A stretch of 64,000 nucleotides of DNA, taken from NCBI GenBank assembly GCA_017408825.1, contig JAFQTX010000016.1, positions 1-64,000 on the forward strand. Direction: 5' to 3'. This DNA comes from Alistipes sp. (GTDB taxonomy: Bacteria; Bacteroidota; Bacteroidia; Bacteroidales; Rikenellaceae). This document shows positions 55,764 to 64,000 of the stretch, one piece after another. Under the pieces are notes generated by a model. It ran no database searches, was not told where the DNA came from, and saw only the letters and a list, made by a program, of their open reading frames with translations. Numbering within the stretch: position 1 is the stretch's first letter; every line of letters begins with the position of its first letter. The position numbers were made by a program, and so were the translations under genes.

Positions 55764-56486
55764 TTACTTTAGGGGTGTTGCATCAACGCCAAACAGAGTC
55801 TTCTCGGTGCGAATGATCTCTGGACTTGGCTTATACATTATCTTACCTCCCGTAGTACTCTTAGCCTCGAGACGCTGCGTAGCATAGACTCTTACCTCTG
55901 CATTATGGTGCGACTCTACTATCGTAGACATGGTCTTAAGTCCAGCTGCATTATATTGCGACGAGGTGACATCAACCCTTTGATATAGAGTCTCGCCAGT
56001 AATCTCCACACCACAATTACCATTCACACTAATAACAAGATCCATAACATCGAACTCGGCAACAAACTTTGCGTTGTTCGAAATCTCTACATCGAGCATC
56101 TTTGCACGAAGCACCCCATTTAGTTGAGTATCAGCTCGAGCAATGGTGATCTGCTCCAACGTATTATAAAACACCTGCACCTCTGTAACAGATGCACGCT
56201 TAGGGTCGTAGCGCTCACGTATCTTTAGCACCTGACCTCTCTCCACCTCAGCTGTAAATTTAGATGTCTCATTCCCCTTTGTGTCATAAATTATATAGGG
56301 CGCCTGATCATCAGACAACTGCGTAAGTGTCAGCTTAATAGGTGCATCAACATCGATAGTAGTAAAACTCGATGTCCACTGCTTTACGGGGTTGCTAATA
56401 TTTTGTTCAATTGTTGCGCTGCTCTGTTGAGCAGAGACATGGTCTGCACACAAAATAATAGCAAACAGTAAGAGTATTCGTTTCAT
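55764..56486 (-). CDS. DUF2807 (GIN domain) secreted protein
   Basis: A 240-residue protein with signal peptide MKRILLLFAIILCADHVSA. The mature part is a beta-helix of regular short strands (AKMLDVEISNNAKFVAEFDV, DLVISVNGNCGVEITGETLY, RVDVTSSQYNAAGLKTMSTI), the DUF2807 pattern, named as a putative auto-transporter adhesin head domain. Function is unknown. It lies 16 bp upstream of the AddB-type gene on the same strand and may share its transcript, though a functional link is unlikely. Confidence 0.8.
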   Translation of the reverse strand: MKRILLLFAIILCADHVSAQQSSATIEQNISNPVKQWTSSFTTIDVDAPIKLTLTQLSDDQAPYIIYDTKGNETSKFTAEVERGQVLKIRERYDPKRASVTEVQVFYNTLEQITIARADTQLNGVLRAKMLDVEISNNAKFVAEFDVMDLVISVNGNCGVEITGETLYQRVDVTSSQYNAAGLKTMSTIVESHHNAEVRVYATQRLEAKSTTGGKIMYKPSPEIIRTEKTLFGVDATPLK

Positions 56487-56525
56487 AGCCTAAGCAAACT
56501 TAAAATTCATCTGCTAAGATACAAT

Positions 56526-56562
56526 AAAATCATCAAACCTCAAAGGATTTGATGATTTTATT
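56526..56562. terminator. Bidirectional-looking terminator behind the HAD gene
   Basis: AAAATCATCAAA / TTTGATGATTTTA with a 10-nt loop has A-rich and T-rich flanks, so it can act on either strand. It follows the HAD gene (minus) by about 20 bp. Confidence 0.75.
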
Positions 56563-56582
56563 ACACCGACAGACTCTCGCCC

Positions 56583-57146
56583 CTAACTCATCTTAACCAC
56601 TACGTAGGGGGCACAGCTACGACGAGCCGCCTCTACACCCACACTGGAGTCCTCAAAAATTATAGTCTCTTCGGGCGTTACACCCTCTCGGCGCATAGCC
56701 TCAAGAAAGCAATCGGGAGCAGGCTTAGCATTGGCAACATCATCGCCACAAATAACTCCATCAACACCCTCTGCAATATTCAAGTATTGCATCACATTAC
56801 GAATGTTATCTATATGACCAGTAGAGACTATCCACACCTTAGCACCCATACGCCGCATCATACAGCACCACCCCCAAAGCTCCTCATTAAGCACCACGCT
56901 ATCGAAGAACTGAGGATACAACTCCACCTTGCGTAGTCTAAGTCGGCAGATCTCCTCGTCGGACTTAACGCCAACCATACGCATAAACTCCATGCAGCGG
57001 ACACCAAAATATCTCTCTAAATACTCCTCCTCAGTGAGCGTGATACCCACCTCGGATAGAGTCTTTATATAGGCAAGTGCATTGGCACGACGAGTATCAA
57101 CCAACGTGCCGTCGAAGTCGAGTAGAATTAACTTTAACTGAGCCAT
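56583..57146 (-). CDS. HAD superfamily phosphatase (phosphoglycolate phosphatase-like)
   Basis: About 187 residues from the ATG at 57146, one base past the stop codon of the M23 gene; MAQLKLILLDFDGTLVDT puts motif I at the usual place. Motif II is VWIVSTGH, the motif III Lys is in DDVANAKPAPDCF, and motif IV is IIFEDSSVGVEAA. The cap is the small helical type (about 18-85). It belongs to the beta-phosphoglucomutase/phosphoglycolate phosphatase group; the substrate cannot be inferred. It is the last gene of an operon with two M23 peptidases. Confidence 0.85.
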   Translation of the reverse strand: MAQLKLILLDFDGTLVDTRRANALAYIKTLSEVGITLTEEEYLERYFGVRCMEFMRMVGVKSDEEICRLRLRKVELYPQFFDSVVLNEELWGWCCMMRRMGAKVWIVSTGHIDNIRNVMQYLNIAEGVDGVICGDDVANAKPAPDCFLEAMRREGVTPEETIIFEDSSVGVEAARRSCAPYVVVKMS

Positions 57147-57147
57147 C

Positions 57148-58104
57148 CTAATCAAATGATTGCATACTTGATAGAGCAATGCGAATTATACGCTGATACT
57201 CCTCTGGCGAAAGCTCCATAAAGAAGTAGTGAACAGGGTCTACAACAGCGCCTCTAAATCGCACCTCATAGTGAAGATGTGGAGCAAACGATAGACCCGT
57301 ATTACCCGAGAGGGCAATAATATCGCCACGTCGCACACGATCACCCTCCGACACACGAATATCTTGCAGGTGACAATATGTGGTCTTATACCCATTTCCG
57401 TGGTTAATGGTTATGGCTTTACCACGTGTAGAGTTCTTCTCCGAAAGACTCTCGACACTACCATCCGCAGTAGCAAAAACGGCAGTTCCCTCTGGCACGA
57501 GGTAATCAACGCCATTATGCTCAGTCATAGTACGATGAAACGGATTAAGCAGGCTCTTTTTACCCGAGGCCAGGAGTGTCAATCCGCTATTATTTACCGG
57601 TTGTATCGAGGGCATACACCTTAGGTTCATATAATCCGCAACGATAGCGTCGCTATGACTTACGTAGGACTCCAACAGTCGCTCGTTGTGACTCTTCGCA
57701 CTCGCTATTCTCGAGTCCAAAATCTCCTGAAGTTTAGCATTATCCAAATCGAGCAACACAGCATTTAGCTCCTCTCGACTATTTTCATCGTCGTCATTGA
57801 GATCATAGGGATTAGACTGAAATAGCGTGCGAAACACGTTTGCATCTCGCTCGATCACATTGTCAAGTACCTTTGTAAGAGTATTATATCGAGTCTCAAG
57901 TTTCTCATACTCCTCCCGCATATCATCTACCGAGTGGCGCAGCTTATACTCGTTAGGCATATCCACCACCAAGCCAAAGACCACAAACCACCCAATAATC
58001 ATAGCAGCCCAAATCAGTCCCTTATAGAACATAGGGACTGCCTTGCGCCAAAACTGTCGTCGCACCACCTTGGCTCTCATCTGCGAATTTGTCGTTTGTT
58101 TCAT
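57148..58104 (-). CDS. M23 family (LytM-like) membrane-anchored endopeptidase, second copy
   Basis: A 318-residue protein with one N-terminal membrane helix (about 28-48), a periplasmic coiled coil (about 55-160) and a C-terminal M23 domain (about 195-300). Zinc ligands are in EHNGVDYLVP and HLHYEV, and the third His in TYCHL. It cuts peptide cross-links in peptidoglycan or regulates amidases, as NlpD-type proteins do. It is a diverged paralogue of the gene 19 bp upstream, with the same plan. The active site looks intact. Confidence 0.87.
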   Translation of the reverse strand: MKQTTNSQMRAKVVRRQFWRKAVPMFYKGLIWAAMIIGWFVVFGLVVDMPNEYKLRHSVDDMREEYEKLETRYNTLTKVLDNVIERDANVFRTLFQSNPYDLNDDDENSREELNAVLLDLDNAKLQEILDSRIASAKSHNERLLESYVSHSDAIVADYMNLRCMPSIQPVNNSGLTLLASGKKSLLNPFHRTMTEHNGVDYLVPEGTAVFATADGSVESLSEKNSTRGKAITINHGNGYKTTYCHLQDIRVSEGDRVRRGDIIALSGNTGLSFAPHLHYEVRFRGAVVDPVHYFFMELSPEEYQRIIRIALSSMQSFD

Positions 58105-58123
58105 AGCTTCAAGATGTTATATT

Positions 58124-59062
58124 TTATTTTGACGACTTCTCAACCTGCTCCATCAGCTCCTCATAGGCCTCGGCAGACATATCCTTATTGAAGTAGTTGA
58201 TCGGATTAACAGTATTGTCACGATAGCGCACCTCGTAGTGGAGGTGTGGGCCCGATGACACGCCGGTGTTTCCAACCTCACCAATTACCTGACCACGTGA
58301 CACCTTCTCGCCAACCTTAACAAATCGAGCCGAAAGGTGGGCATAGCGTGTCTTGTAGCCAAATCCGTGATCAATCTCTATAAGTTCGCCATAGCCATTA
58401 CGCACCTGCGACTGGCTTACGGTGCCATATCCAGTGGCATATACCGCCGTGCCAATGGGTGCAGTAAGGTCTATACCCTCGTGCATTCGTGTAATACCGA
58501 GCGTAGGGTGGTGACGCATACCATATTGACTGCTTATATTCTTCAGCTTTGTGCGGTCGATGGGCCAAATTGCAGGAACTATCGACGAATACTCCGCCTT
58601 GTTATCTGCCAACTCTTGAGTCTTATCCAGAGCACGTGAAGCATAATAGATACTTCGCATAAGACGATCCATACGCTTCCACGCCGCCACGGTAAGCTCT
58701 CCATAATACTCATCCTCGAGCAGTGGCTCATACTTCGTATCGGCATAATCGACATATACAATAGGGAGGTTCAAGGTATCCACACCAAGCAGTGGTCGAT
58801 ATATGTTTTGGTCACGATGCTTGATGTCGGCCAGCGTACGTTCGGCCGACTCTACCTTACCTTTAAGTATCTCATATTTAGCCTCAAGGCGGCGGTTATC
58901 TCGACGAATATTTGACATCTTCGGAGTCTCCCACCACGTAGAAATTATGAGGTTGCAAGCAGCGGCGATAACAAGCGCAACCGAGAGTTTGAACACTACT
59001 CGTGCCCCCTTGGGCCAGCTATTAGGCTCAAACCTGAATTTTCTATCCTTACCACTACTCAT
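58124..59062 (-). CDS. M23 family (LytM-like) membrane-anchored endopeptidase, first copy
   Basis: A 312-residue protein with a membrane helix at about 22-42, a coiled coil (about 48-80, RRDNRRLEAKYEILKGKVES) and an M23 domain (about 185-290). The zinc motifs RMHEGIDLTAP, YAHLSARF and GPHLHYEV are complete. It is the first gene of a three-gene operon (M23, M23, HAD). The promoter region is shared with the divergent alaS. Two such proteins in tandem suggest a heteromeric or division-of-labour arrangement in cell wall remodelling. Confidence 0.9.
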   Translation of the reverse strand: MSSGKDRKFRFEPNSWPKGARVVFKLSVALVIAAACNLIISTWWETPKMSNIRRDNRRLEAKYEILKGKVESAERTLADIKHRDQNIYRPLLGVDTLNLPIVYVDYADTKYEPLLEDEYYGELTVAAWKRMDRLMRSIYYASRALDKTQELADNKAEYSSIVPAIWPIDRTKLKNISSQYGMRHHPTLGITRMHEGIDLTAPIGTAVYATGYGTVSQSQVRNGYGELIEIDHGFGYKTRYAHLSARFVKVGEKVSRGQVIGEVGNTGVSSGPHLHYEVRYRDNTVNPINYFNKDMSAEAYEELMEQVEKSSK

Positions 59063-59103
59063 CTATACTTATATAAAATATATAAAAAATCAGAACTTCA
59101 GAG

Positions 59104-59135
59104 CAAAGATATGAAAAAAATGTTTAATTTTGCAA
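59104..59135 (-). promoter_or_regulatory. Candidate promoter of the M23 operon
   Basis: TTG (59135-59133), 21 bp and TATCTTTG (59111-59104) on the minus strand fit the consensus, with an expected leader of about 35 nt. It overlaps the alaS promoter. Confidence 0.5.
59125..59132 (+). promoter_or_regulatory. Candidate -7 box of alaS
   Basis: TAATTTTG fits TAnnTTTG and lies 38 bp before the alaS ATG. It overlaps the spacer of the divergent M23 promoter. Confidence 0.45.
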
Positions 59136-59170
59136 CCGATTTTCAAAAGATATAAATTATTATACGAAAT

Positions 59171-61786
59171 ATGGATTCAAATAAGGTTAGACAAGCATTC
59201 TTAGATTTCTTCCGTTCTAAGGGTCACGAGATCGTTCCATCGGCACCTATGGTTGTAAAGAACGATCCTACTTTGATGTTTACAAATGCAGGCATGAACC
59301 AGTTCAAGGATATCTTCCTTGGCAACTCACCACGTAAGTTCCCTCGTGTAGCAGATACTCAGAAGTGTCTTCGAGTTTCGGGCAAGCATAACGACCTCGA
59401 GGAGGTAGGCCACGACACCTATCACCACACAATGTTCGAGATGCTCGGCAACTGGTCGTATGGCGACTATTTCAAGAAGGAGGCCATTGAGTGGGCGTGG
59501 GAGCTTCTCACCGAAGTCTACAAACTCGACAAGAGCCGTATGTATGCTACCGTATTCGAGGGTAGCGAGGAGGATGGTGTAGCCTTCGACCAGGAGGCCT
59601 ACGACTACTGGAAGCAGTTCCTGCCCGAGGACCACATCATACGTGGTAACAAGAAGGATAACTTCTGGGAGATGGGTGAGACAGGTCCTTGCGGCCCTTG
59701 TAGCGAGATCCACTTCGATCTTCGTGACGAGGAGGAGATTGCCAAAATCCCTGGCCGTGAGATGGTTAATATGAGCCACCCTCAGGTTATCGAGATCTGG
59801 AACCTTGTATTCATGCAGTTCAACCGTAAGGCTAACGGCTCACTCGAGCCACTTCCTGCAAACAATGTCGATACGGGTATGGGCTTCGAGCGCTTGTGTA
59901 TGATTCTCCAGGGCAAGAAGTCGAACTACGATACTGATGTATTCCAGCCAACGATTGCTCGCATTGCAGCTCTTTCGGGCAAGGAGTATGGCAAGGATGA
60001 GAAGTGCGACGTGGCTATGCGTGTTATCGCCGACCACTTGCGCGCCATCTCTTTCTCGATTGCCGATGGTCAGCTGCCAGCAAATGCTAAGGCCGGTTAT
60101 GTTATCCGCCGCATCTTGCGCCGTGCCGTGCGCTATGGCTATACCTACCTCGGTTTCAACGAGCCATTCATCTGCAAGCTCGTCGATGGTCTTGTTAAAC
60201 AGATGGGACACCAGTTCCCTGAACTCGTTGCTCAGCAGACCCTCATCGAGCGTGTTATCGAGGAGGAGGAGGCATCATTCCTCCGCACCCTCGCCACGGG
60301 TATCAACCTTCTTGAGGGCGTTATCAAGAAGTCGGCTAATGGCAAGATTTCGGGTAAGGATGCCTTCGTTCTTTACGACACATATGGCTTCCCTATCGAC
60401 CTTACCGAGCTTATCGCTAAGGAGCAGGGCGTGGAGGTTGATATTGTGGAGTTCGAGAAGGAGCTTCAGATTCAGAAGGAGCGTTCACGCAATGCTGCAC
60501 AGCAGGATATCGACGACTGGCAGGAGGTTATCTCTATCTCGGAGAGCGAGTTCATCGGCTATGACCACCTCGAGGCAGATGTTCGCATTGCACGCTACCG
60601 TCGTGTTAAGAGCAAGAATAATGTAACCTATCAGCTTGTATTTGACCACACTCCATTCTATGGCAATTCAGGTGGTCAGATTGGCGATATTGGATATATC
60701 GAGAGCGCTAACGAGAAGATTGATATTATTGCCACCGAGAAGGAGAATGGCCTTATCATCCACATCGCCAAGCAGCTACCCGAGAATCCCGCTGCTGAGT
60801 TCCACGCTGTTGTTAATGCTGATGCACGTCAGAAGGCAGCCAACAACCACACTGCAACTCACCTTGTAGACTACGCTTTGCGCACCGTTCTTGGCACTCA
60901 CGTTGAGCAGAAGGGCTCGATGGTAGGCCCTACTGGCTTGCGCTTCGATTTCTCTCACTTCCAGAAGGTTACCTCGGAGGAGCTTCGTGAGGTTGAGCGT
61001 CTTGTGAATAAGCTTATCCGCAATAACCACCCATTGGTTGAGAACCGAGAGGCTACTATGGCCGAGGCTGAGGCTGCTGGTGCTATTATGCTCTTCGGCG
61101 AGAAGTATGGCGACAAGGTACGTATCGTGAACTTCGGACCCTCTACCGAGCTATGTGGTGGTACTCACACCTCGGCAACAGGTACTATCGGTCTATTCAA
61201 GATCACTTCGGAGAGCGCCATTTCGGCTGGTGTGCGTCGTATCGAGGCTGTTACAGGCGAGGCTGCTGAGACCCTTGTTTACGAGACACAGAACATCCTC
61301 ACATCTATCGAGCAGATTGTCCACAATCCTAAGCTTGTTCAGGCCGTTGAGAAGATCATCGAGAGCAACGCATCACTTGGTCGTGAGATTGAGGATATGC
61401 GTAAGGAGAAGGTTGCGCAGCTTGCTGAGACCTTGGCTACAAATACTCCTTTGCGTGGTGGTGTGACCCTTATCTCACATACATCAAAGCACACTCCAGA
61501 GCTTTTGAAGGACTTGGCATTTGCTTTGCGTCAGCGTGTTACTGAGCGCCTTGTTATGGTTATCGGTAATTTGCACGACGGCAAGCCTACACTCAACATT
61601 ATGCTTTCGGACGATATCGTAGCTTTGGGTGTTGATGCTGGTGCTACTGTCCGTGAGGCTGCTAAGCTTATGAGCGGTGGTGGCGGTGGTCAGAAGCACT
61701 ATGCTACGGCAGGCGGTAAGAACCCTGACGGCTTGCAGGCGGCTATCGACAAGGCTGTTGAGATGATTATGGAGAAGGTTAAGTAA
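59171..61786 (+). CDS. alaS: Alanyl-tRNA synthetase
   Basis: An 871-residue class II synthetase. The catalytic domain begins [20 protein letters not shown] and includes [29 protein letters not shown] is motif 3. The editing domain carries [12 protein letters not shown] and [10 protein letters not shown] (the four zinc/editing ligands), and the C-Ala domain ends with [17 protein letters not shown]. Length and domain order are standard. gpmI follows after 26 bp. The codon use of alaS and gpmI is strongly biased (for example GGT, GAG, AAG), as expected for highly expressed genes. Confidence 0.97.
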   Translation: MDSNKVRQAFLDFFRSKGHEIVPSAPMVVKNDPTLMFTNAGMNQFKDIFLGNSPRKFPRVADTQKCLRVSGKHNDLEEVGHDTYHHTMFEMLGNWSYGDYFKKEAIEWAWELLTEVYKLDKSRMYATVFEGSEEDGVAFDQEAYDYWKQFLPEDHIIRGNKKDNFWEMGETGPCGPCSEIHFDLRDEEEIAKIPGREMVNMSHPQVIEIWNLVFMQFNRKANGSLEPLPANNVDTGMGFERLCMILQGKKSNYDTDVFQPTIARIAALSGKEYGKDEKCDVAMRVIADHLRAISFSIADGQLPANAKAGYVIRRILRRAVRYGYTYLGFNEPFICKLVDGLVKQMGHQFPELVAQQTLIERVIEEEEASFLRTLATGINLLEGVIKKSANGKISGKDAFVLYDTYGFPIDLTELIAKEQGVEVDIVEFEKELQIQKERSRNAAQQDIDDWQEVISISESEFIGYDHLEADVRIARYRRVKSKNNVTYQLVFDHTPFYGNSGGQIGDIGYIESANEKIDIIATEKENGLIIHIAKQLPENPAAEFHAVVNADARQKAANNHTATHLVDYALRTVLGTHVEQKGSMVGPTGLRFDFSHFQKVTSEELREVERLVNKLIRNNHPLVENREATMAEAEAAGAIMLFGEKYGDKVRIVNFGPSTELCGGTHTSATGTIGLFKITSESAISAGVRRIEAVTGEAAETLVYETQNILTSIEQIVHNPKLVQAVEKIIESNASLGREIEDMRKEKVAQLAETLATNTPLRGGVTLISHTSKHTPELLKDLAFALRQRVTERLVMVIGNLHDGKPTLNIMLSDDIVALGVDAGATVREAAKLMSGGGGGQKHYATAGGKNPDGLQAAIDKAVEMIMEKVK

Positions 61787-61812
61787 TTAACAAGTTAAGA
61801 TCGACTAATATT

Positions 61813-63339
61813 ATGAGCAATAAGGTTTTATTAATGATTTTGGACGGTTGGGGTAATGGCGACCACACTAAGTCGGACGTTATCTACTCAACCAATCCTG
61901 AATATATTAACGCAATGACAGCTCAGTATCCCCACGCTGAGCTTAAGACCGACGGCGAGAATGTAGGTTTGCCCGAAGGTCAGATGGGCAACTCCGAAGT
62001 AGGTCACCTTAACATTGGTGCCGGTCGTGTTGTTTACCAGGACCTCGTAAAGATTAACCGTGCTTGCCGTGATAACTCAATCCTTGAGAATAGGGAGATT
62101 GTTGCAGCCTTTGAGTATGCTAAGGCTAATGGTGTGAATGTTCACTTTATGGGTCTTGTGTCGGATGGTGGCGTACACTCGTCACTCGACCACCTCTTTA
62201 AGCTATGCGACATCTCTAAGCACTACGGCATCGAGAACACCTACGTGCACTGCTTTATGGATGGCCGTGATACCGATCCACGTAGCGGTAAGGGCTTTAT
62301 CGCAGCTTTGGAGCAGCATATGGCCAAGTCTACCGGAAAGATCGCCTCGATCATCGGTCGCTACTACGCTATGGATCGTGACAAGCGTTGGGAGCGTATC
62401 AAGATCGCTTACGACCAGCTTGTTTCGGGCGTCGGCGAGAAGTCTACAAATATGGTAGAGGCTATGCAGAAGTCATACGACGAGGGTGTCACCGATGAGT
62501 TCGTTAAGCCTATCGTAAATGTTGATGCTGAGGGCAATGCTATCGGCACTATCAAGCCTAACGATGTTGTTATCTTCTTCAACTACCGCAACGACCGTGC
62601 TAAGGAGCTCACCATCGTGCTTACTCAGCAGGATATGCCCGAGGAGGGTATGCACACAATGCCTCTATACTACTGCTGTATGACCCCATACGATGCTAAG
62701 TTCGAGGGCTTGCACATCTTGTTCGACAAGGATAATGTGCTCAATACTATCGGTGAGTATGTTGCAGCTAAGGGTCTTAAGCAGTTGCGTATCGCCGAGA
62801 CCGAGAAGTATGCCCACGTTACGTTCTTCCTAAATGGTGGTCGTGAGGATGAGTTTGCTGGTGAGGACCGTATCCTTGTGGCATCACCTAAGGTTGCGAC
62901 CTACGACCTTCAGCCAGAGATGTCGGCCTACGAGGTTAAGGATAAGCTCGTAGAGGCCCTCGGCACTCAGAAGTACGACTTCATATGCCTTAACTTTGCT
63001 AATGGCGATATGGTCGGCCACACAGGCGTCTACGAAGCTATCGAGAAGGCTGTTAAGGCTGTTGATGAGTGCGTTAAGGATGTTGTCGAGGCGGCTAAGG
63101 CTAATGGCTATGAGGTTGTTCAGATTGCCGACCACGGTAATGCTGACTATGCTATCAACCCTGACGGCACTCCTAACCCTGCACACTCACTCAACCCAGT
63201 ACCTATCGTAGTTGTTTCGGATCGTGTTGCCAAGGTTAAGGATGGTATCCTTGCCGACGTTGCACCTACCGTTCTCGATCTTATGGGTCTCGAGCAGCCT
63301 GCCGAGATGAGTGGCAAGTCATTGGTAGAGTATAAGTAG
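61813..63339 (+). CDS. gpmI: 2,3-bisphosphoglycerate-independent phosphoglycerate mutase
   Basis: A 508-residue manganese enzyme of glycolysis. Metal ligands are in MILDGWG and [10 protein letters not shown], the phosphoserine is in [12 protein letters not shown] (about Ser62) and the mutase domain insert (about 80-310) has the conserved [11 protein letters not shown] and [13 protein letters not shown]. It is complete and probably cotranscribed with alaS, ending at a strong terminator (63373-63410). Confidence 0.96.
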   Translation: MSNKVLLMILDGWGNGDHTKSDVIYSTNPEYINAMTAQYPHAELKTDGENVGLPEGQMGNSEVGHLNIGAGRVVYQDLVKINRACRDNSILENREIVAAFEYAKANGVNVHFMGLVSDGGVHSSLDHLFKLCDISKHYGIENTYVHCFMDGRDTDPRSGKGFIAALEQHMAKSTGKIASIIGRYYAMDRDKRWERIKIAYDQLVSGVGEKSTNMVEAMQKSYDEGVTDEFVKPIVNVDAEGNAIGTIKPNDVVIFFNYRNDRAKELTIVLTQQDMPEEGMHTMPLYYCCMTPYDAKFEGLHILFDKDNVLNTIGEYVAAKGLKQLRIAETEKYAHVTFFLNGGREDEFAGEDRILVASPKVATYDLQPEMSAYEVKDKLVEALGTQKYDFICLNFANGDMVGHTGVYEAIEKAVKAVDECVKDVVEAAKANGYEVVQIADHGNADYAINPDGTPNPAHSLNPVPIVVVSDRVAKVKDGILADVAPTVLDLMGLEQPAEMSGKSLVEYK

Positions 63340-63372
63340 GGTAGCACACTTTTGTTGCGCACCTAACATCTG

Positions 63373-63410
63373 ATAACCGCTCGACAACTCCTCGGGCGGT
63401 TATTTTTTTC
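63373..63410 (+). terminator. Terminator after gpmI
   Basis: ATAACCGCTCGA / TCGGGCGGTTAT form a 12-bp stem (one G-U pair) with a 7-nt loop, followed by seven T. Confidence 0.9.
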
Positions 63411-63429
63411 ATAATTGTGTACTGTTATT

Positions 63430-63460
63430 TTTGCAGTTTCCAAAAATAGCTCTATCTTTG
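63430..63460 (+). promoter_or_regulatory. tRNA-Ala promoter
   Basis: TTTG (63430-63433), 19 bp and TATCTTTG (63453-63460) match the Bacteroidetes consensus and lie 10 bp before the tRNA. Confidence 0.75.
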
Positions 63461-63470
63461 CACCACGATT

Positions 63471-63544
63471 GGGGGTTTAGCTCAGCTGGTTAGAGCGCTT
63501 GCATGGCATGCAAGAGGTCGTGAGTTCGAATCTCATATCCTCCA
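63471..63544 (+). tRNA. tRNA-Ala (GGC)
   Basis: A 74-nt tRNA with acceptor stem GGGGGTT / ATCCTCC (one T-T mismatch and a G-T pair), D arm GCTC...GAGC, anticodon arm CTTGC ATGGCAT GCAAG with anticodon GGC, T arm GTGAG TTCGAAT CTCAT and discriminator A. CCA is not encoded. Confidence 0.95.
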
Positions 63545-63551
63545 CAAATGG

Positions 63552-63579
63552 AAACGACAGCTTCTGGCTGTCGTTTTTC
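63552..63579 (+). terminator. tRNA-Ala terminator
   Basis: AAACGACAGC / GCTGTCGTTT, a perfect 10-bp stem with a 5-nt loop, followed by TT and an A/T-rich stretch. Confidence 0.88.
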
Positions 63580-63633
63580 ATTTGTAGGGTATGAAGGGGG
63601 ATCAGTCTGAAAGCCCAGTGGATAGTTCACTTT

Positions 63634-63709
63634 TTAGGACCATTAAGACCATTAGGACCATAAGACCATTACGAGGTCGGGTATCACGCTGATGTTTCGG
63701 CCGTTGGCT
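63634..63709. repeat. Period-9 repeat block, copy 1
   Basis: The block has tandem nonamer-like units (AAGACCATT, AGGACCATA, AGACCATT), then CGAGGTCGGGTATC and GTTTCGGCCGTTGG. A second copy is at 63780-63853. Between them, 63727-63773 carries the same units in the opposite sense (GTCTTAAAGG, TCTTAAAGGTC), so the region can fold back on itself. Confidence 0.8.
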
Positions 63710-63779
63710 GCTTGCGCTCTTGTCCGCAACCATCTTAATTGTCTTGATTGTCTTAAAGGTCTTAAAGGTCTTTATTTTT

Positions 63780-63853
63780 TAGGGCCGTTAAGACCATTAG
63801 GACCATAAGACCATTACGAGGTCGGGTATCTGCTGCTGTTTCGGCCGTTGGTG
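63780..63853. repeat. Period-9 repeat block, copy 2
   Basis: Direct repeat of 63634-63709 with few differences (TCTGCTGCTG for TCACGCTGATG). The rest of the gap up to 63904 shows no gene. Confidence 0.8.
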
Positions 63854-63904
63854 CTTTTTTTAGACATCCTCACGGTGTGTATCTATCTCATTTAGTGGCG
63901 AGTA

Positions 63905-64000
63905 CTACATAAAGAATGTAGTGACAATAAGCCAAATGATAAATAGAATATTCGACTTAGCCTCAGCCCAGTTAAATTTGGTGCGCAAAGGCTTGATAAA
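63905..64000 (-). CDS. C-terminal fragment of a membrane protein
   Basis: The last 31 codons and TAG stop of a minus-strand frame enter from the right edge. The visible tail has a basic/aromatic segment (KPLRTKFNWAEAKSN) and a final hydrophobic helix (ILFIIWLIVTTFFM). I do not recognise the family. The open frame to the edge and the membrane-helix composition support a real gene, but the fragment is short. Confidence 0.4.
   Translation of the reverse strand, partial: FIKPLRTKFNWAEAKSNILFIIWLIVTTFFM

Noticed and set aside
59937..60626. Arg/Ser-rich open frame of 229 codons overlapping alaS
   Set aside because: It is an out-of-frame shadow of a gene with strong codon bias, with low-complexity composition and no start context.

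Overview
The window comes from a member of Bacteroidales, most likely Rikenellaceae (Alistipes or a close relative). The evidence is: housekeeping promoters of the Bacteroidetes form (TTTG, about 19-20 nt, TAnnTTTG); many families largely restricted to the phylum (DUF4491, DUF4252, DUF4251, DUF4836, DUF6562, DUF4988, BACON-like, BspA-type leucine-rich repeats); a Rho with a long disordered insertion; and a cysteate synthase, the entry enzyme for sulfonolipids, which are typical of Alistipes. The DNA is ordinary chromosome. The only transposase trace is the end of an IS3-like element cut by the left edge. I see no prophage, CRISPR array, integrase or conjugation genes.

Layout. 1-115 is an IS end, followed by ald (alanine dehydrogenase). 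1392-6167 is a four-gene efflux operon (TolC, HlyD, two ABC-2 permeases, no ATPase) divergent from a DcaP-like porin (6307-7638). 7776-10077 holds a DUF4491 protein and an ECF sigma / anti-sigma-like / DUF4252 / DUF4252 operon, then a CapA-like protein. 17829-11377 (minus) is a chain of DUF4836 lipoprotein, FtsE-like ATPase, FtsX-like permease, GNAT acetyltransferase, ABC-F protein and DUF4251 protein. 18011-20899 carries cysteate synthase, manA and a LuxR-type regulator. 20971-25653 has a VanX-like dipeptidase, a BACON-like lipoprotein, a possible clan-CD peptidase lipoprotein, a DUF456 protein and udk. 25712-33634 holds gyrB, a HAD phosphatase, malQ, an S1/P1 nuclease and rho. 33917-36802 is a DUF6562/GLUG surface lipoprotein; 37037-38578 has a pRiA4b-type protein, miaA and tRNA-Leu(UAA).

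The right half begins with a tight minus-strand operon: ABC exporter, HprK-like kinase, Sec11-type S26 peptidase, ispF (42152-38647). It is the best candidate for an uncharacterised system, resembling a peptide modification/processing/export module without a visible precursor. Two very large surface lipoproteins follow (eight bacterial Ig-like domains plus leucine-rich repeats; DUF4988 plus a collagen-like tract plus leucine-rich repeats). The second has a leader of about 300 nt containing a 170-bp inverted-repeat element that folds well as RNA on the coding strand. After that come an AddAB-type helicase-nuclease pair, a DUF2807 protein, a HAD phosphatase, two tandem M23 endopeptidases, alaS, gpmI and tRNA-Ala(GGC). 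The window ends with period-9 repeats and the 3' end of a membrane-protein gene.

The intergenic DNA is unusually rich in small dispersed repeats: an 86-bp palindrome-rich unit at three loci (sometimes supplying a -7 promoter box right beside a gene start), a 77-bp unit found after two terminators, and four terminators sharing nearly the same stem (GGAGGTGACTAA type). These were found by reading the sequence and have not been searched against any database.
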